Source of the DNA: Sipunculus nudus
Lineage: Eukaryota; Annelida; Sipuncula; Golfingiida; Sipunculidae
NCBI GenBank assembly: GCA_026874595.1
Contig: CM049308.1
Location: forward strand, 94,603,624-94,667,623
DNA length: 64,000 nt
Direction of reading: 5' to 3'
The notes below the pieces were generated by a model that was not told the origin of the DNA, ran no database searches, and saw nothing but the letters and a program-made list of their open reading frames with translations. This document shows, in pieces, positions 48,107 through 58,894 of this stretch. How positions within the stretch are numbered: position 1 is the stretch's first letter; the number at the start of each line of letters is the position of its first letter. A program made the translations under genes and the position numbers.

Positions 48107-49088
48107 CACAGCTCTGCACTATATAGTCAGTTCCAAACAAATACCAGGTAGAATAGTACACTACCTCGATGATTTTCTTTTTATAGGCCACAACAAAGAA
48201 GCTTGTCAAAATTTACTAGATACATTTCATAGAACATGCGATTCATTAGGCATTCCCCTGGCTAAAAACAAAACAGTAGGCCCGAAGCAAAGGCTATCAT
48301 TCCTAGGGATCGAATTAGATTGCAAGTCGAAAACTGCTAGGCTTCCCAATGATAAGGTTTTACAGTGCAAAAACCAACTATCTTGCTACATGAAGAAAAA
48401 GAAAATTACACTAAAAGCCCTGCAGTCATTAATCGGCCTGCTCAATTTTGCCTGCTCGGTTATCCTCTCAGGTAGAGCCTTCTTAAGGAGGTTGATAGAT
48501 AAAACCATGGGTTTACAGAAACCATTTCATCACACTAGATTAGGTCATGAGGAAAGATCGGATCTCAAACTTTGGCAAGAATTCTTAGTCCACAACAATA
48601 GGAAAAGCTTCTTTTTAAATCGGGAATGGGATACTTCAGACAGCCTCATGTTGCATACAGATGCAGCGAAAGGCTTAGGCTATGGCGCAATTTTTGGCAG
48701 GGATTGGTTTTTTGGGCAATTTCCAAAAGAATGGGAAAATGCAGACATAGTGACCCTAGAACTCATACCAATTGTCATGGCCCTGCAGTGCTGGGGCCAG
48801 CAACTTAAAAACAAATGGATTCTTATCTTCACTGACAATCAGGCACTTGTTTTAATCATAAACAATCAGTCATGCAAAGAAAAAACAACTATGAATTTAA
48901 TCAGACAATTCGTATTAATTACATTACAATATAACATTCTGTTTAAAGCTAAGCATATTGCAGGGAAAATGAACTCAGCAGCTGATGCATTGTCTCGATT
49001 GCAGGTTTCCAGGTTCCGCAAACTGGTGCCAGAAGCTCGGCAGATACCAATGCCAGTCACATGCCCAGCCAGGTATTCACACTTTTAA
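48093..49088 (+). pseudogene. reverse transcriptase C-terminal part plus RNase H
   Basis: 332 open codons without an ATG start. Begins FEEFSTALHYIV, then VHYLDDFLFIG (motif C, the DD metal ligands), LGIPLAKNKTVGP and LSFLGIELD (motifs D/E), and the thumb (ALQSLIGLLNFACSVI). RNase H follows: LMLHTDAAKGLGYGAIF (first Asp), TLELIPIVMALQCWG (Glu), ILIFTDNQALVLIINNQ (Asp), and AKHIAGKMNSAADALSRLQ. Compared with intact DIRS RTs, the stretch between LLPIKP and FEEFSTAL (motif B, usually with a PxG/S loop) is absent. The missing segment and frame change make the enzyme non-functional. Confidence 0.85.
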
Positions 49089-50006
49089 GACAGGGGGATA
49101 CCTTGGTTGGGCAAAGCCTTGCTCCATCCACGAGGGAGGCTTACTCAAGAGTATGGGATTATTTCATATTCTTTTGCACCAACATTGGTATGCCCCATTG
49201 GGCACATACACCGGTGTCACCATCGGTCTTATTTATATTCTTAACAGATTGTTTTACAGATGGGTTGTCTGGCTCATCCCTTGCTACATATTCTTCTGCT
49301 ATATCCTACGTTCATAAGTTATCAAACCTCCCTGACCCTGGCTCATCATTAGCAATTCGAAAACTCATAGTTGCGGCCCAAAAGAGTGCCCAAAATAATG
49401 ACATACGCTGTCCAATCACAAAGCCCATCTTGTCAAAATTAGTAAATGCAGTTCCGGTAACTTCTACCTCCGCATACTGTCGGTAGATGTACCCAGCTCT
49501 ATATCAGATTTGTTTTTTTCGGATTCTTTAGGCTAGGAGAGCTGGTCGCAAAGACTAAGGAACACCTCGGCACGGTAATACAAATTCAAAATGTAATGAC
49601 TATTTCAGAAAACGGCATCCCTATAAGACAACACTTTAAGCTAATTCATGCAAAAACAGTTAAGGCTGGTCAGTACCAGCAAGTAGTTATAGCGGCACAG
49701 CCGGGCAATCATTGCCCCGTAAGATCACTTTTGGCCTTTTTGCAATTCAGAGGGAACCAAAATCGTCCATTATTCTGCTTACAAAACCTCAAACCACTGC
49801 TCAGAAATCAAGTAGAGAAACAACTAGCTAAAGACCTCAAATTCATTCACCTAGACCCCAAACAATTCAAAGGCCACAGCTTCCGCATTGGCGCTGCCAC
49901 GGAAGCTGCGGTCGCAGGTCTTAGCAACGCTCAGATAAGATCTCTTGGGAGATGGCACACAGATGCTTTAAAAAAATACATCAGATTACATGCAGTTCAA
50001 AGCTAA
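49061..50006 (+). pseudogene. tyrosine recombinase of the DIRS-type element, broken by stop and frameshift
   Basis: The N-terminal SAM-like part reads LAPSTREAYSRVWDYFIFFC and ATYSSAISYVHKLSNLPDP up to a TAG at 49484-49486. The same frame continues (MYPALYQICFF) to a T7-type run near 49510, where one base shifts it. The other frame then gives GFFRLGELVAKTKEHLG (catalytic Arg), LIHAKTVKAGQYQQVV (Lys), GHSFRIGAATEAAVAGLS (H-x-x-R) and RSLGRWHTDALKKYIR (Trp/His and the Tyr nucleophile), ending at 50006. It overlaps the RNase H frame by 28 bp, a common arrangement in this order. All catalytic residues remain readable. Confidence 0.85.
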
Positions 50007-50337
50007 CACAAAACTTCTACCTTGGGTGGGGTTACCACTTCGTGGTAGTGGCATTATTATACCCCACCTTCCTTGGGGCAAATTAATAGGACATATTTCA
50101 AGGGCATATTTATTTTTGTATATCATGTCATATAAATTGCATGTAGTTATATTTTTGTAAACAACCAATACCTGTCAATTTGTAATTTTGTGTATGTGTT
50201 AATATAGCTGGCAGCGACAAGCTGCTCAAACGCAAACTGGTGTTGTTTTGTCTCCCCAAAGAACATAGCAAGCTAGATGTTTGTGTGTGTGAGAGAGTGC
50301 ATAAACTAAAGCCATCAGAGTAGTCTATGGATGGTTT

Positions 50338-50457
50338 TTACTGTGTAATCAGACTGATGTACTCTATTTGATAGGAAAGTGGCCAAACATTGCTGAGCAA
50401 GGGGTCATTCACCAGTCCTATATATGTAAACATGATCAAAAGTTTACAAGCATTATC
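50338..50457. repeat. 120-bp direct repeat flanking the DIRS-type insertion, right copy
   Basis: Perfect match to 47855-47974. Continues into TGGCACTGC on the right, where the left copy continues into the element (GCCGTATCC). Confidence 0.95.
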
Positions 50458-51500
50458 TGGCACTGCTTACTATCCATTTGGCTGTCCAAAACTTACTCAG
50501 AGCAAAGCTAGTGCAGTAAACATTGGGTGCAGTCAGACTTTGGGTAGAACTCAGAGAGCACATAACACCATCACACCTGAAATTTTATTCATTCAGAATG
50601 TCAAACTTGCCCAAAATCCTCTAAGTGATTTAATCTACCTACAAGACAACCGTTATTCACTGAAGTTGAAGGGTGGATGCGGTGATTACTAGAAATAATG
50701 AGAGATTAATCAATATTAAAACTATACTCTGCAAACTGTGTGTCCAAAAAAAAAGAATAACATTATTTTTAATGTGTGAGTGAAGATTATACTTATACCA
50801 TTAAAAAGAAACATACTGCACCAATCCTTATGTCATGTCATCAAGATCGATTTAGTACTACAAGTAATCACATACACATTGAAGCAACAGTGGATAAAAC
50901 ATGGCTGAAATGTATTTATTCAAATTCACTGGGCTCAAACTTTATTACTTTTACGATAAATCAATTTGAACATTTGAATTGAACTCCTTATAAATTAAGA
51001 ACATAAATGCTGTGGCACTAGTCCTATACAACAGATAAACTTAACTTTCCAAGATCAATGAGCACAAAAATTTCAGCACAATCTGATTGAGAATAACAGA
51101 CATATTTGATCTTCAGTGTGAGTTTTCAGGCACACATACAATACTGAGTCCTAATTTGGACTAAAGCACTCATTCTGATTACCAGGACTTAAGTTCAGTA
51201 GCTGAATTTTCCTTTCAGCCCTAAGCAAGTCAATTTCATAAAACTTTTCATGATGACAGATTTATATTTACAACATTATTACATTTTCAGATTCATGGAA
51301 TATTTTTATTAACATCCTAGAGGTATTAATCTGCTAAAATATTTTTTGTTTTGAAGCTCCATGAAAACAGTTCACTGACAACCAGTGGTAGTTTTCATAA
51401 AGATCTGGCCATCACTTATTTGGATGTCAAATTGGAAGGTTACTTGTCTTCCATTCATGAAACATGCCCTGTTACTGACCATTTGGACACATGGATGACA
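50458..51500. other. no gene recognised
   Basis: AT-rich, single-copy looking. Presumably the continuation of the pre-insertion host sequence left of 47854. Confidence 0.4.
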
Positions 51501-51553
51501 AAGATAAGCCTTTACTGCTACAGCCCAGCACAGCCACAAGTGGTCTGTGCTAA
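51501..51553 (+). mobile_element. hairpin-CTAA 3' end of a dispersed element
   Basis: CAGCCCAGCACAGCCACAAG + TGGTCTGTGCTAA: the stem AGCACAG-CCAC/GTGG-CTGTGCT is followed by AA. Related in form to the ends of copies A and B. Confidence 0.5.
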
Positions 51554-51703
51554 AAATGTCAGTGAGTCAAACTAGTAAAGACTGATAAATAACTGTCTAC
51601 TGTTGTCACTGTACAACACCAACAGCTGGAGCATAAACACTGATATAAACCCAGTAAACCTGACCTCTGTATGACAGAGGTCAATGAAATATGTATAACT
51701 TAC

Positions 51704-51752
51704 AGGAATGGTACTCATGCTCAGTAAAGGCCAATCAGGCACTGTGCTGGTA
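51704..51752 (-). CDS. possible 49-bp exon
   Basis: Minus strand AG at 51753-51754 and donor CCT|GTAAGT at 51703. It encodes TSTVPDWPLLSMSTIP. The donor is perfect but the acceptor lacks a pyrimidine tract, and no partner exon is identified. Confidence 0.2.
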
Positions 51753-51948
51753 CTATACATTACCAAAAACTACAAGCTGTAACATAGAGTTTATCAAGTA
51801 CAACACACCTGGCCCTGTGCAGACACACACACTCCACTGTGACCTGGGAATGTGCATCTAAAATCAAGGCTCCTATGAAGCATGAAAATCACTGACATTT
51901 GACCATTTACCCATTAAGCTACTATTAGTTCAGCTACCAAGACCTGCT

Positions 51949-52072
51949 ACAGACAACACACAAAACTTAGACTGCATATATACTGAGCTAACAAACAACA
52001 CACAAAACTTAGACTGCACATATACTGAGCTAACAAACAACACACACACTTAGACTGCATATATACTGAGCT
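51949..52072. repeat. 42-bp tandem triplication
   Basis: Three units of ACAACACACAAAACTTAGAC + TGCATATATACTGAGCTAACAA, with minor changes in the last unit. Confidence 0.95.
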
Positions 52073-52786
52073 AAGCATGTCAGCTGCTGACATTTTTTTT
52101 AAATATCAAGTTAGGCTACACCAACATAAATTATAATATTGTTCTATGGAACCACTGCTCCCTATATTTTATGGACCTCTTTTTCAATGAGTAAGATGTC
52201 CCCAATTTCAACAAGCTGCTATTTGCTGCTCTTGCCTGCTCCCTTCAAAGAAATTACTATGTGTATTAATAATGCAAATTTCATTCACAAATGTTTTATT
52301 GACAATGGATTAAACTCACTGTTCATATAAACCGGTCAAGAATTGTTGCACATGTGTATCCTCCCTGCCAGTTACTACAATTTAAAATTATGTCTTTACA
52401 AGAAAATCAATAAAAAAAAAGAAAGAAATAGGTGCCTGCTCACTCAATATATAAGGTCTGAAAATGGGAGGGAATGATTGATTTTTTTGTGCTTGGCCTA
52501 AATGCCAGAAATGATTACTAGTAAGATTATCTGCCATTGTGTCTTCCAGGAAAAAAATATAAAAAACACTGCGTGGTCATTATGCCTGAACATATTGAAA
52601 AAAATACCACCGTGCCTTTCTGAACCAAAATTATATTCTGTAAAGCATTTCTGCGCGAACATTAAACAAACTAACCTTCTTGAATGTAACTGTAAAACAA
52701 AGAAGTACTCCAGTGCTTTCATATATCTCCAGGTATTTCTGAGTGATCCTTTAATGCCAGCATCTTAACAGGACATCATTATCACT

Positions 52787-53240
52787 GCACCTTTACCTAA
52801 GCCTTGATTTAGTGTATGTTCATATCACTGTCTTTATGGATGAGCACCTTTACCTAAGCCTTGATTCAGTGTATGTTCATATCACTGTCTTTATGGATGA
52901 GCACCTTTACCTAAGCCTTGATTCAGTGTATGTTCATATCACTGTCTTTATGGATGAGCACCTTTACCTAAGCCTTGATTCAGTGTATGTTCATATCACT
53001 GTCTTTATGGATGAGCACCTTTACCTAAGCCTTGATTCAGTGTATGTTCATATCACTGTCTTTATGGATGAGCACCTTTACCTAAGCCTTGATTCAGTGT
53101 ATGTTCATATCACTGTCTTTATGGATGAGCACCTTTACCTAAGCCTTGATTCAGTGTATGTTCATATCACTGTCTTTACGGATGAGCACCTTTACCTAAG
53201 CCTTGATTCAGTGTATGTTCATATCACTGTCTTTATGGAT
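52787..53240. repeat. 57-bp tandem array, nearly perfect
   Basis: Eight units of GTGTATGTTCATATCACTGT + CTTTATGGATGAGCACCTTT + ACCTAAGCCTTGATTCA. Only two substitutions are seen across the units (TTTAGTG in the first, TTTACGG in the seventh). 57 is a multiple of three, so a 19-residue repeat frame (YVHITVFMDEHLYLSLDSV) stays open. No gene context supports translation. Confidence 0.97.
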
Positions 53241-53283
53241 GACAAAATAATGTAAGCAGCAGGTGGTCATGACCGGGTGGCTA

Positions 53284-53433
53284 TCAGCCAAGGCAGCATG
53301 TGACAGCCTGTTCTTCAAATTTATCTGGTAATATGTCAGACTGCTGTAGACAGCACCCATTTCTACAGCCAGTGAATCCCCAGCTGGCCTCATACAGTAC
53401 CAGGTAGCTGAGTGGATGAGAGTACAGATATAT
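53284..53433 (-). CDS. possible terminal exon of an unrecognised protein
   Basis: The acceptor TTATTATGATTTCCAG ends at 53434. Entered in phase 0, as left by exon 54737-54935, it reads IYLYSHPLSYLVLYEASWGF, then TGCRNGCCLQQSDILPDK, and stops at TGA 53286-53284. An alternative frame (AGDSLAVEMGAVYSSLTYYQ) is also open over part of the segment and would need a different entry phase, so the frame is not certain. Family not recognised. Confidence 0.35.
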   Translation of the reverse strand: MYLYSHPLSYLVLYEASWGFTGCRNGCCLQQSDILPDKFEEQAVTCCLG

Positions 53434-54736
53434 CTGGAAATCATAATAATAAATTCCAATATAAATCTGTCCTGATGATGAATAATAATACTAGTGTTAT
53501 ACTGCTAAGTCTTCAATTAATTACAAATTAACCTGTTGATCTGATTCTCAATTCTATTACTGTAAACACTCATAATATTCAATCAGAGATGTGTATATAT
53601 ACCAAACGTTTCTTCCTGTATAATGCTAAGATGAGCATTATACTTAGGAATATACAAGGACCAAGTTCCTGTGCTTACATGTTATGAATGATACAGGATG
53701 GCAATCCTTGTGAATGATAATGCTCACTGCATTATTTCAACTGATAACATTTCTTTGGGTATAAGCTTTTGGTTGAAAAGGTGAGAAAATGATTGTAAAT
53801 GCAGTGATTGAAAATAATCAGTCAATAAACACCAACTTTGATTATCAAATAATGACTAGCTTCTATTCAATGCATCAGTTATTCAGTGCAATTTTAAAAC
53901 CCAAACTAGTTGGCTGGCGTTGCGCACAACCATTTTAACAAAATACAATATAGGTGTATAGAGAACAAACTGTGTATAGTACTATGCAAGAAATAAATCT
54001 GCCAACATCTCAAGCTCACTTACTGTACAAAGGATCATGATCATGACATTTCTCTAGAGTCACTACATCTGTAATCTGTACATGCTCTCCCTCTCTTTAG
54101 CACCGAGGAATCAGCTTTCTTATTATTAACAAACATCATGCAGTAACTGACAAGAAAACCTGAAATGTTGATAAGACTGTGATATTTCTGGATGTATATC
54201 TGATCCCTTAACTTGGCAATACCGTTCATTTAGTTTTCCCTTACACTGTTACACAGCATTCTTCACAAAGCCCACAGTAAACTGCTTCCAGCAACTTGAA
54301 AAAAGTATCATATCTGAAACCAAATCTTGCCTGACCTACAATAACAGAGCCGTATCACTTAACTAGGATCAGAAAAACAGCTGAGTACATTGAACAACAA
54401 TAGCTCTGTTCTTGACTGAAGGGCAGGAAACCTGAGAAAATACCACAGAACAAAGAGCAGAAAAATATAATGAGATTAATTCATCAAATGCCATTCTCTC
54501 ATACATCATACCAACTCTAAGATACATCTTTCATGGCTGACAAAAAGCCAGCTACAAAACACTAGCAGGACCAAGCAATGGCAAAAACACTTAATAATAC
54601 ATCTCTACCAGAAAACATAATAATCTTTAATTTACTTTTTCATATTGCTAAAGTAATAATTTTTATCCATTGTCATATCACAACCAAATCAGATCTATGA
54701 AATTAACAATCCCTGCAAGATACAAATTGCTTTTAC

Positions 54737-54935
54737 CTGGGACAAAAGTCTAAGGTACAACCATAGCTGGGACAGTCCATGTCTCAGGTTGATTAAATTC
54801 CCAGAGGACAAAGAAGACATCAGAGAAGAATATTTCAAATCTTCTGCTGTTTCATTCTGTCTGGTAATGTCAAAGTCCTGAGGAAGCCAGCTACCTGAGC
54901 TGGGTGAGGCAATAAGCATGTCACTCACATCATAA
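54737..54935 (-). CDS. exon of an unrecognised protein
   Basis: 199 bp on the minus strand between acceptor GTGATACAG (ending at 54936) and donor TCCCAG|GTAAAAG (54736). It encodes YDVSDMLIASPSSGSWLPQD, then FDITRQNETAEDLKYSSLMS and INLRHGLSQLWLYLRLLSQ: an acidic/serine-rich segment followed by a leucine-rich amphipathic end. Leaves in phase 0, which matches the exon at 53284-53433 after a 1.3-kb intron. Codon and residue use look genuinely protein-like. I cannot name the family. Its upstream exons would lie beyond 54935 and were not found. Confidence 0.45.
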
Positions 54936-57060
54936 CTGTATCACTATTTGATGAATGTAACAATAAACCATCAGACATGCAATAACCAGGAGACATCCAG
55001 ACTGTCCCCGGTAAATACTAACTATACACCTGGAATTTGATCAAACTGTCTGTGGACATAATTCTGATATTCAGATAGTGAGCATTTTGCCAGGTGACAT
55101 TTTGTAGTTGTTGATACCCTAGGCATCTTTTGTTGCCTCTGCCAAGAGTGTGCATTAATTCCCATTTGTGTGGTGTTTGTGTGTTTGTTCACAACATAAC
55201 TCAGGCAATCATGAACTGAATCATATGAAATTTTTCAGGGCACCTTAGGAATAGGCCAAGAAGAATAAATTAGATTTTGGTGTGGGTCCAGCTCATGATC
55301 CAGATCCGGGAAGGACTTCAAGGAATATTCACAGAGGTGCAGTCAAATATGCTCCATTGAACATGGGAATATGGATTTAATACTGTGGAAGTGGTTTTGT
55401 TAGTTGGGTTTTAATTTTCCCACTTTTAGCAGGAGCTAGATTTAAGCTAAATTAGAACTTGCATTATTTCGATGCTTGGAAGGCTGCAGCATTCTCGCCT
55501 GACACATAGTCACGTGGCCTGACTTGGGTCTAAATATATATAATCCCTCCATGCAGGGTCTCTTGAGTTGAGGCTTCTTCAGCTAGAATGTTAGAGTAGT
55601 CATGTTGTCATAAGAGGTTATAGGAAGTGATATCTCAGCTGAAATCCACTCAAATTAATAGTGATTTGTAGAAACAACTGTAAAACAAGACCTTTGGAAT
55701 CCCTTCCAAATGACCTGGGAGTACGATGGCCCTGTGGCAGTACCATTGCATCATAAAATGTGATTAGTCCCGGTTAATTATGTATTGTTTTAAACTTTGC
55801 AGTCACAGTATTCTGTCACCCGTAGTATGTACCTAGTCACCCAGTCTGTTAGGTAGGAGGTAGGTTGTGCTACAAACCTGTCTTTTATATAATTTTTAAT
55901 AATTCGATACAAAATAAACTACCTATCCATACTGATTTGCAGGAAAATTCTATAAATTTTGAAATTGCGCTATGAAAAAAAGAGCAAAAATTCAGACACA
56001 ATAAATTAACCACTTCCACAGTATGTGAATGCAAACACTTGTTGGGGAATATATGCACCACTGAAACCTGGGAATATGGTCCAATAAGTAAATGAAAACA
56101 CAGGTTGCAGAGTACCCCACATTAATTTAAGGTCCGCCCACATGGCTGAGGCTAGGATTCATGAGAATGCATATTTCTAGTGGTATTATCTTTCAATTAC
56201 AAAAAGAATTTAAACACATTCATTGTTCCACAGAGTCCTCACTAAATCATTATAATATTCTGCCTGTAGTTCGTATTGTGGTATGACCAAATATTTACTC
56301 AACTAAATTATTATAATAAGTTCATGAAAATGGAATCCCAACAAGAAAATGCTCAAAGATGAGACCATAATGAAAATTTAAATCCATGCATATTGTGTCA
56401 CAAGGCAATAATAAAACCTGATACCTGAAGCTGGGGATAAACAGACTCAACAACACAGAATATCAGTCTGGTTCATGTTCACATAACAATTTGTGTCTAG
56501 ACTTCTTCACATGATAAAGGTGATCACAGCACTGAGACAGCCAGACAGTACCTGCCTAATCAACTGTGTCATACTCCTCATTCATTGGAAAATTAATCAG
56601 ATCCCAGGCCGCTCAGACGTTCCTAACACAAACAACAATAATATATTGAAAGGGAAGGTTACAAGAAAGTGAGAGTGTCTATTGGGTGTGAACCTTGGCT
56701 ATAATCTATGGTCCACAGCCCACAGTTATCTGTGTATTATCAATAATGTTATAAAATTTGTCATTATCAAGTAAACTGATTTAATTTAACTATGTCTCTG
56801 GACCTAAGTAAGCTTTTTGTCTCTATCTAATTGTTCTTATTGTAGCTCACATTCACAATAGTAATTAAACCTGTAATAAGCTGTGTTTCAATGTACTCAT
56901 ATATGTGTATATGAGTGAAACTTAGCTCATATGATCTTGTCACTGTAGTGTTTACATGTGTGTGTATATATGCGTATGTACACAAAAAGTGTTACAGGAT
57001 TAATTTTCACAAACAGGATCTCATGATTAAAAGGCATCAGTTCAGCAGCTTTTGGGGAAG
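54936..57060. other. no gene recognised; dispersed-repeat fragment at 55150-55345
   Basis: The fragment GTTTGTTCACAACATAACTC...GAAATTTTTCAGGGCACCTT...GGTCCAGCTCATGATCCAGA resembles a widespread class of short animal repeats by its phrase pattern, but I cannot assign it. The rest shows nothing supported. Confidence 0.4.
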
Positions 57061-57079
57061 ACCTGTAAGATATACCATA

Positions 57080-57240
57080 CCACTATACAGTGATGAAGAC
57101 TCGAGTTCGGACTTGAACTCGAGTCCAGACTTAAGTCCACTTTTAAGACTTGGACTTGAGGGTGCTGGACTCCGACTTGTGTTGTGACTTAGACCTAAGG
57201 ACTTGAGAAATCAAGACTAAGTCCATCTCAAGTCAAGTAG
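57080..57240. repeat. cryptic repeat of GACTTGA/ACTCGAGTCC words
   Basis: Short imperfect direct and inverted words (AGACTCGAGTTCGGACTTGA; ACTCGAGTCCAGACTTAAGT; CAAGTCAAG) follow each other for about 160 bp. Confidence 0.6.
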
Positions 57241-57498
57241 AAAAGAAATTGCAGTCACATATAATATACCAAAGATTGTACACATGGTTGAACAAATAAC
57301 AGAAAATTACAAAAAATAAGACTATACATAATAATTTTGAGCTTTGCATCAAGCGCTAAATGTAATTAAACATTAAAGTAAAGGGCACTTGTACACCAAA
57401 ATAAAGTTTGCATGATTATCTCAAATATCCCTTTTGTTATTAGAAGATTTGTATTGATTCAGACTGGCTGCAATTAGGGTTGGGGCCAGGTACATGTG

Positions 57499-58478
57499 AC
57501 GGTACCTGGGTACAGGTACTTGCAAAGTGGTCAGGTACAGGTACAGGTACAGCATATTTGTAAAGTACCATGGTACAGGTACAGATACTTTAAAAATACC
57601 TAGGTACAGGTACAGTATATTTGTAAAGTACCATGGTACAGGTACAGATACTTTAAAAATACCTAGGTACAGGTACAGGTACAGCATATTTGTAAAGTAC
57701 CATGGTACAGGTACAGATACTTTAAAAAATACCTAGGTACAGGTACAGGTACAGTATATTTGTAAAGTACCATGGTACAGGTACAGATACTTTAAAAATA
57801 CCTAGGTACAGGTACAGGTACAGCATATTTGTAAAGTACCATGGTACAGGTACAGATACTTTAAAAATACCTAGGTACAGGTACAGGTACAGCATATTTG
57901 TAAAGTACCATGGTACAGGTACAGATACTTTAAAAATACCTAGGTACAGGTACAGTATATTTGTAAAGTACCATGGTACAGGTACAGATACTTTAAAAAT
58001 ACCTAGGTACAGGTACAGTATATTTGTAAAGTACCATGGTACAGGTACAGATACTTTAAAAATACCTAGGTACAGGTACAGTATATTTGTAAAGTACCAT
58101 GGTACAGGTACAGATACTTTAAAAATACCTAGGTACAGGTACAGTATATTTGTAAAGTACCATGGTACAGGTACAGATACTTTAAAAATACCTAGGTACA
58201 GGTACAGTATATTTGTAAAGTACCATGGTACAGGTACAGATACTTTAAAAATACCTAGGTACAGGTACAGTATATTTGTAAAGTACCATGGTACAGGTAC
58301 AGATACTTTAAAAATACCTAGGTACAGGTACAGGTACAGCATATTTGTAAAGTACCATGGTACAGGTACAGATACTTTAAAAATACCTAGGTACAGGTAC
58401 AGGTACAGCATATTTGTAAAGTACCATGGTACAGGTACAGATACTTTAAAAAGTACCTAGGTACAGGTACAGGTACAT
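57499..58478. repeat. 63/69-bp GGTAC-rich tandem array with internal palindromes
   Basis: About 15 units, each with GTACCATGGTAC and TACCTAGGTA (both perfect palindromes) joined by AGGTACAGATACTTTAAAAA on one side and AGGTACAGTATATTTGTAAA on the other. Units are 63 bp or 69 bp depending on one extra AGGTAC hexamer, and units with the extra hexamer usually have AGCATAT in place of AGTATAT. Minus-strand frames (YLGIFKVSVPVPWYFTN) are by-products. Confidence 0.97.
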
Positions 58479-58894
58479 TTTAAATATATACAAACTAATG
58501 ACAATTGCATTAAATTCATCTAGAAATGCAACAATTAGTTATAATAGAATGACAGAATATATCATTAAAAAGTATTAAATGATCACTTCCTATGTCATCT
58601 GGAAAAATACAACCCTGGCCAATGTAAAGGATTGCCTTTAGTAAATGTGATAAATGAACGAAGCTGAAAAAGTTTACAAAGGTAATAATACAGAAATATA
58701 AAACTTTCATAAAATTTCTATATTTCAAATCAAGTTTTGACCCTTCAGAGTAATGGTTTAAAGTCAAAATCTCTTTAAAGTTAAACCACACTTTAAAGTA
58801 GAGGCTAAATAGCTTGACTCATAGGGAAATCTTACAATCAATTTTATAGATTAACATCATGACAATATTACATACAAAATAAGAAGTAATAATA
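58479..58894. other. AT-rich spacer between two arrays
   Basis: No gene or repeat recognised. Confidence 0.5.

Larger units (their letters stand above)
47975..50337 (+). mobile_element. 5'-truncated DIRS-order retrotransposon
   Basis: Order of parts: partial reverse transcriptase, RNase H, tyrosine recombinase, then about 330 bp of non-coding 3' sequence. No gag and no RT N-terminus. The first base pairs already encode AVSYASVEDAINIIQ of RT, so the 5' end is truncated. It is bounded on both sides by a perfect 120-bp direct repeat. The frames carry a deletion and a frameshift, so the copy is dead. Confidence 0.8.

Noticed and set aside
50390-50692. 100-codon plus-strand frame
   Set aside because: Begins inside the duplicated 120-bp repeat and shows no domain or splice support.
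57421-58411. 229-codon frame of a Y/L/V/P repeat protein
   Set aside because: 63 and 69 bp are multiples of three, so the GGTAC array stays open by chance.
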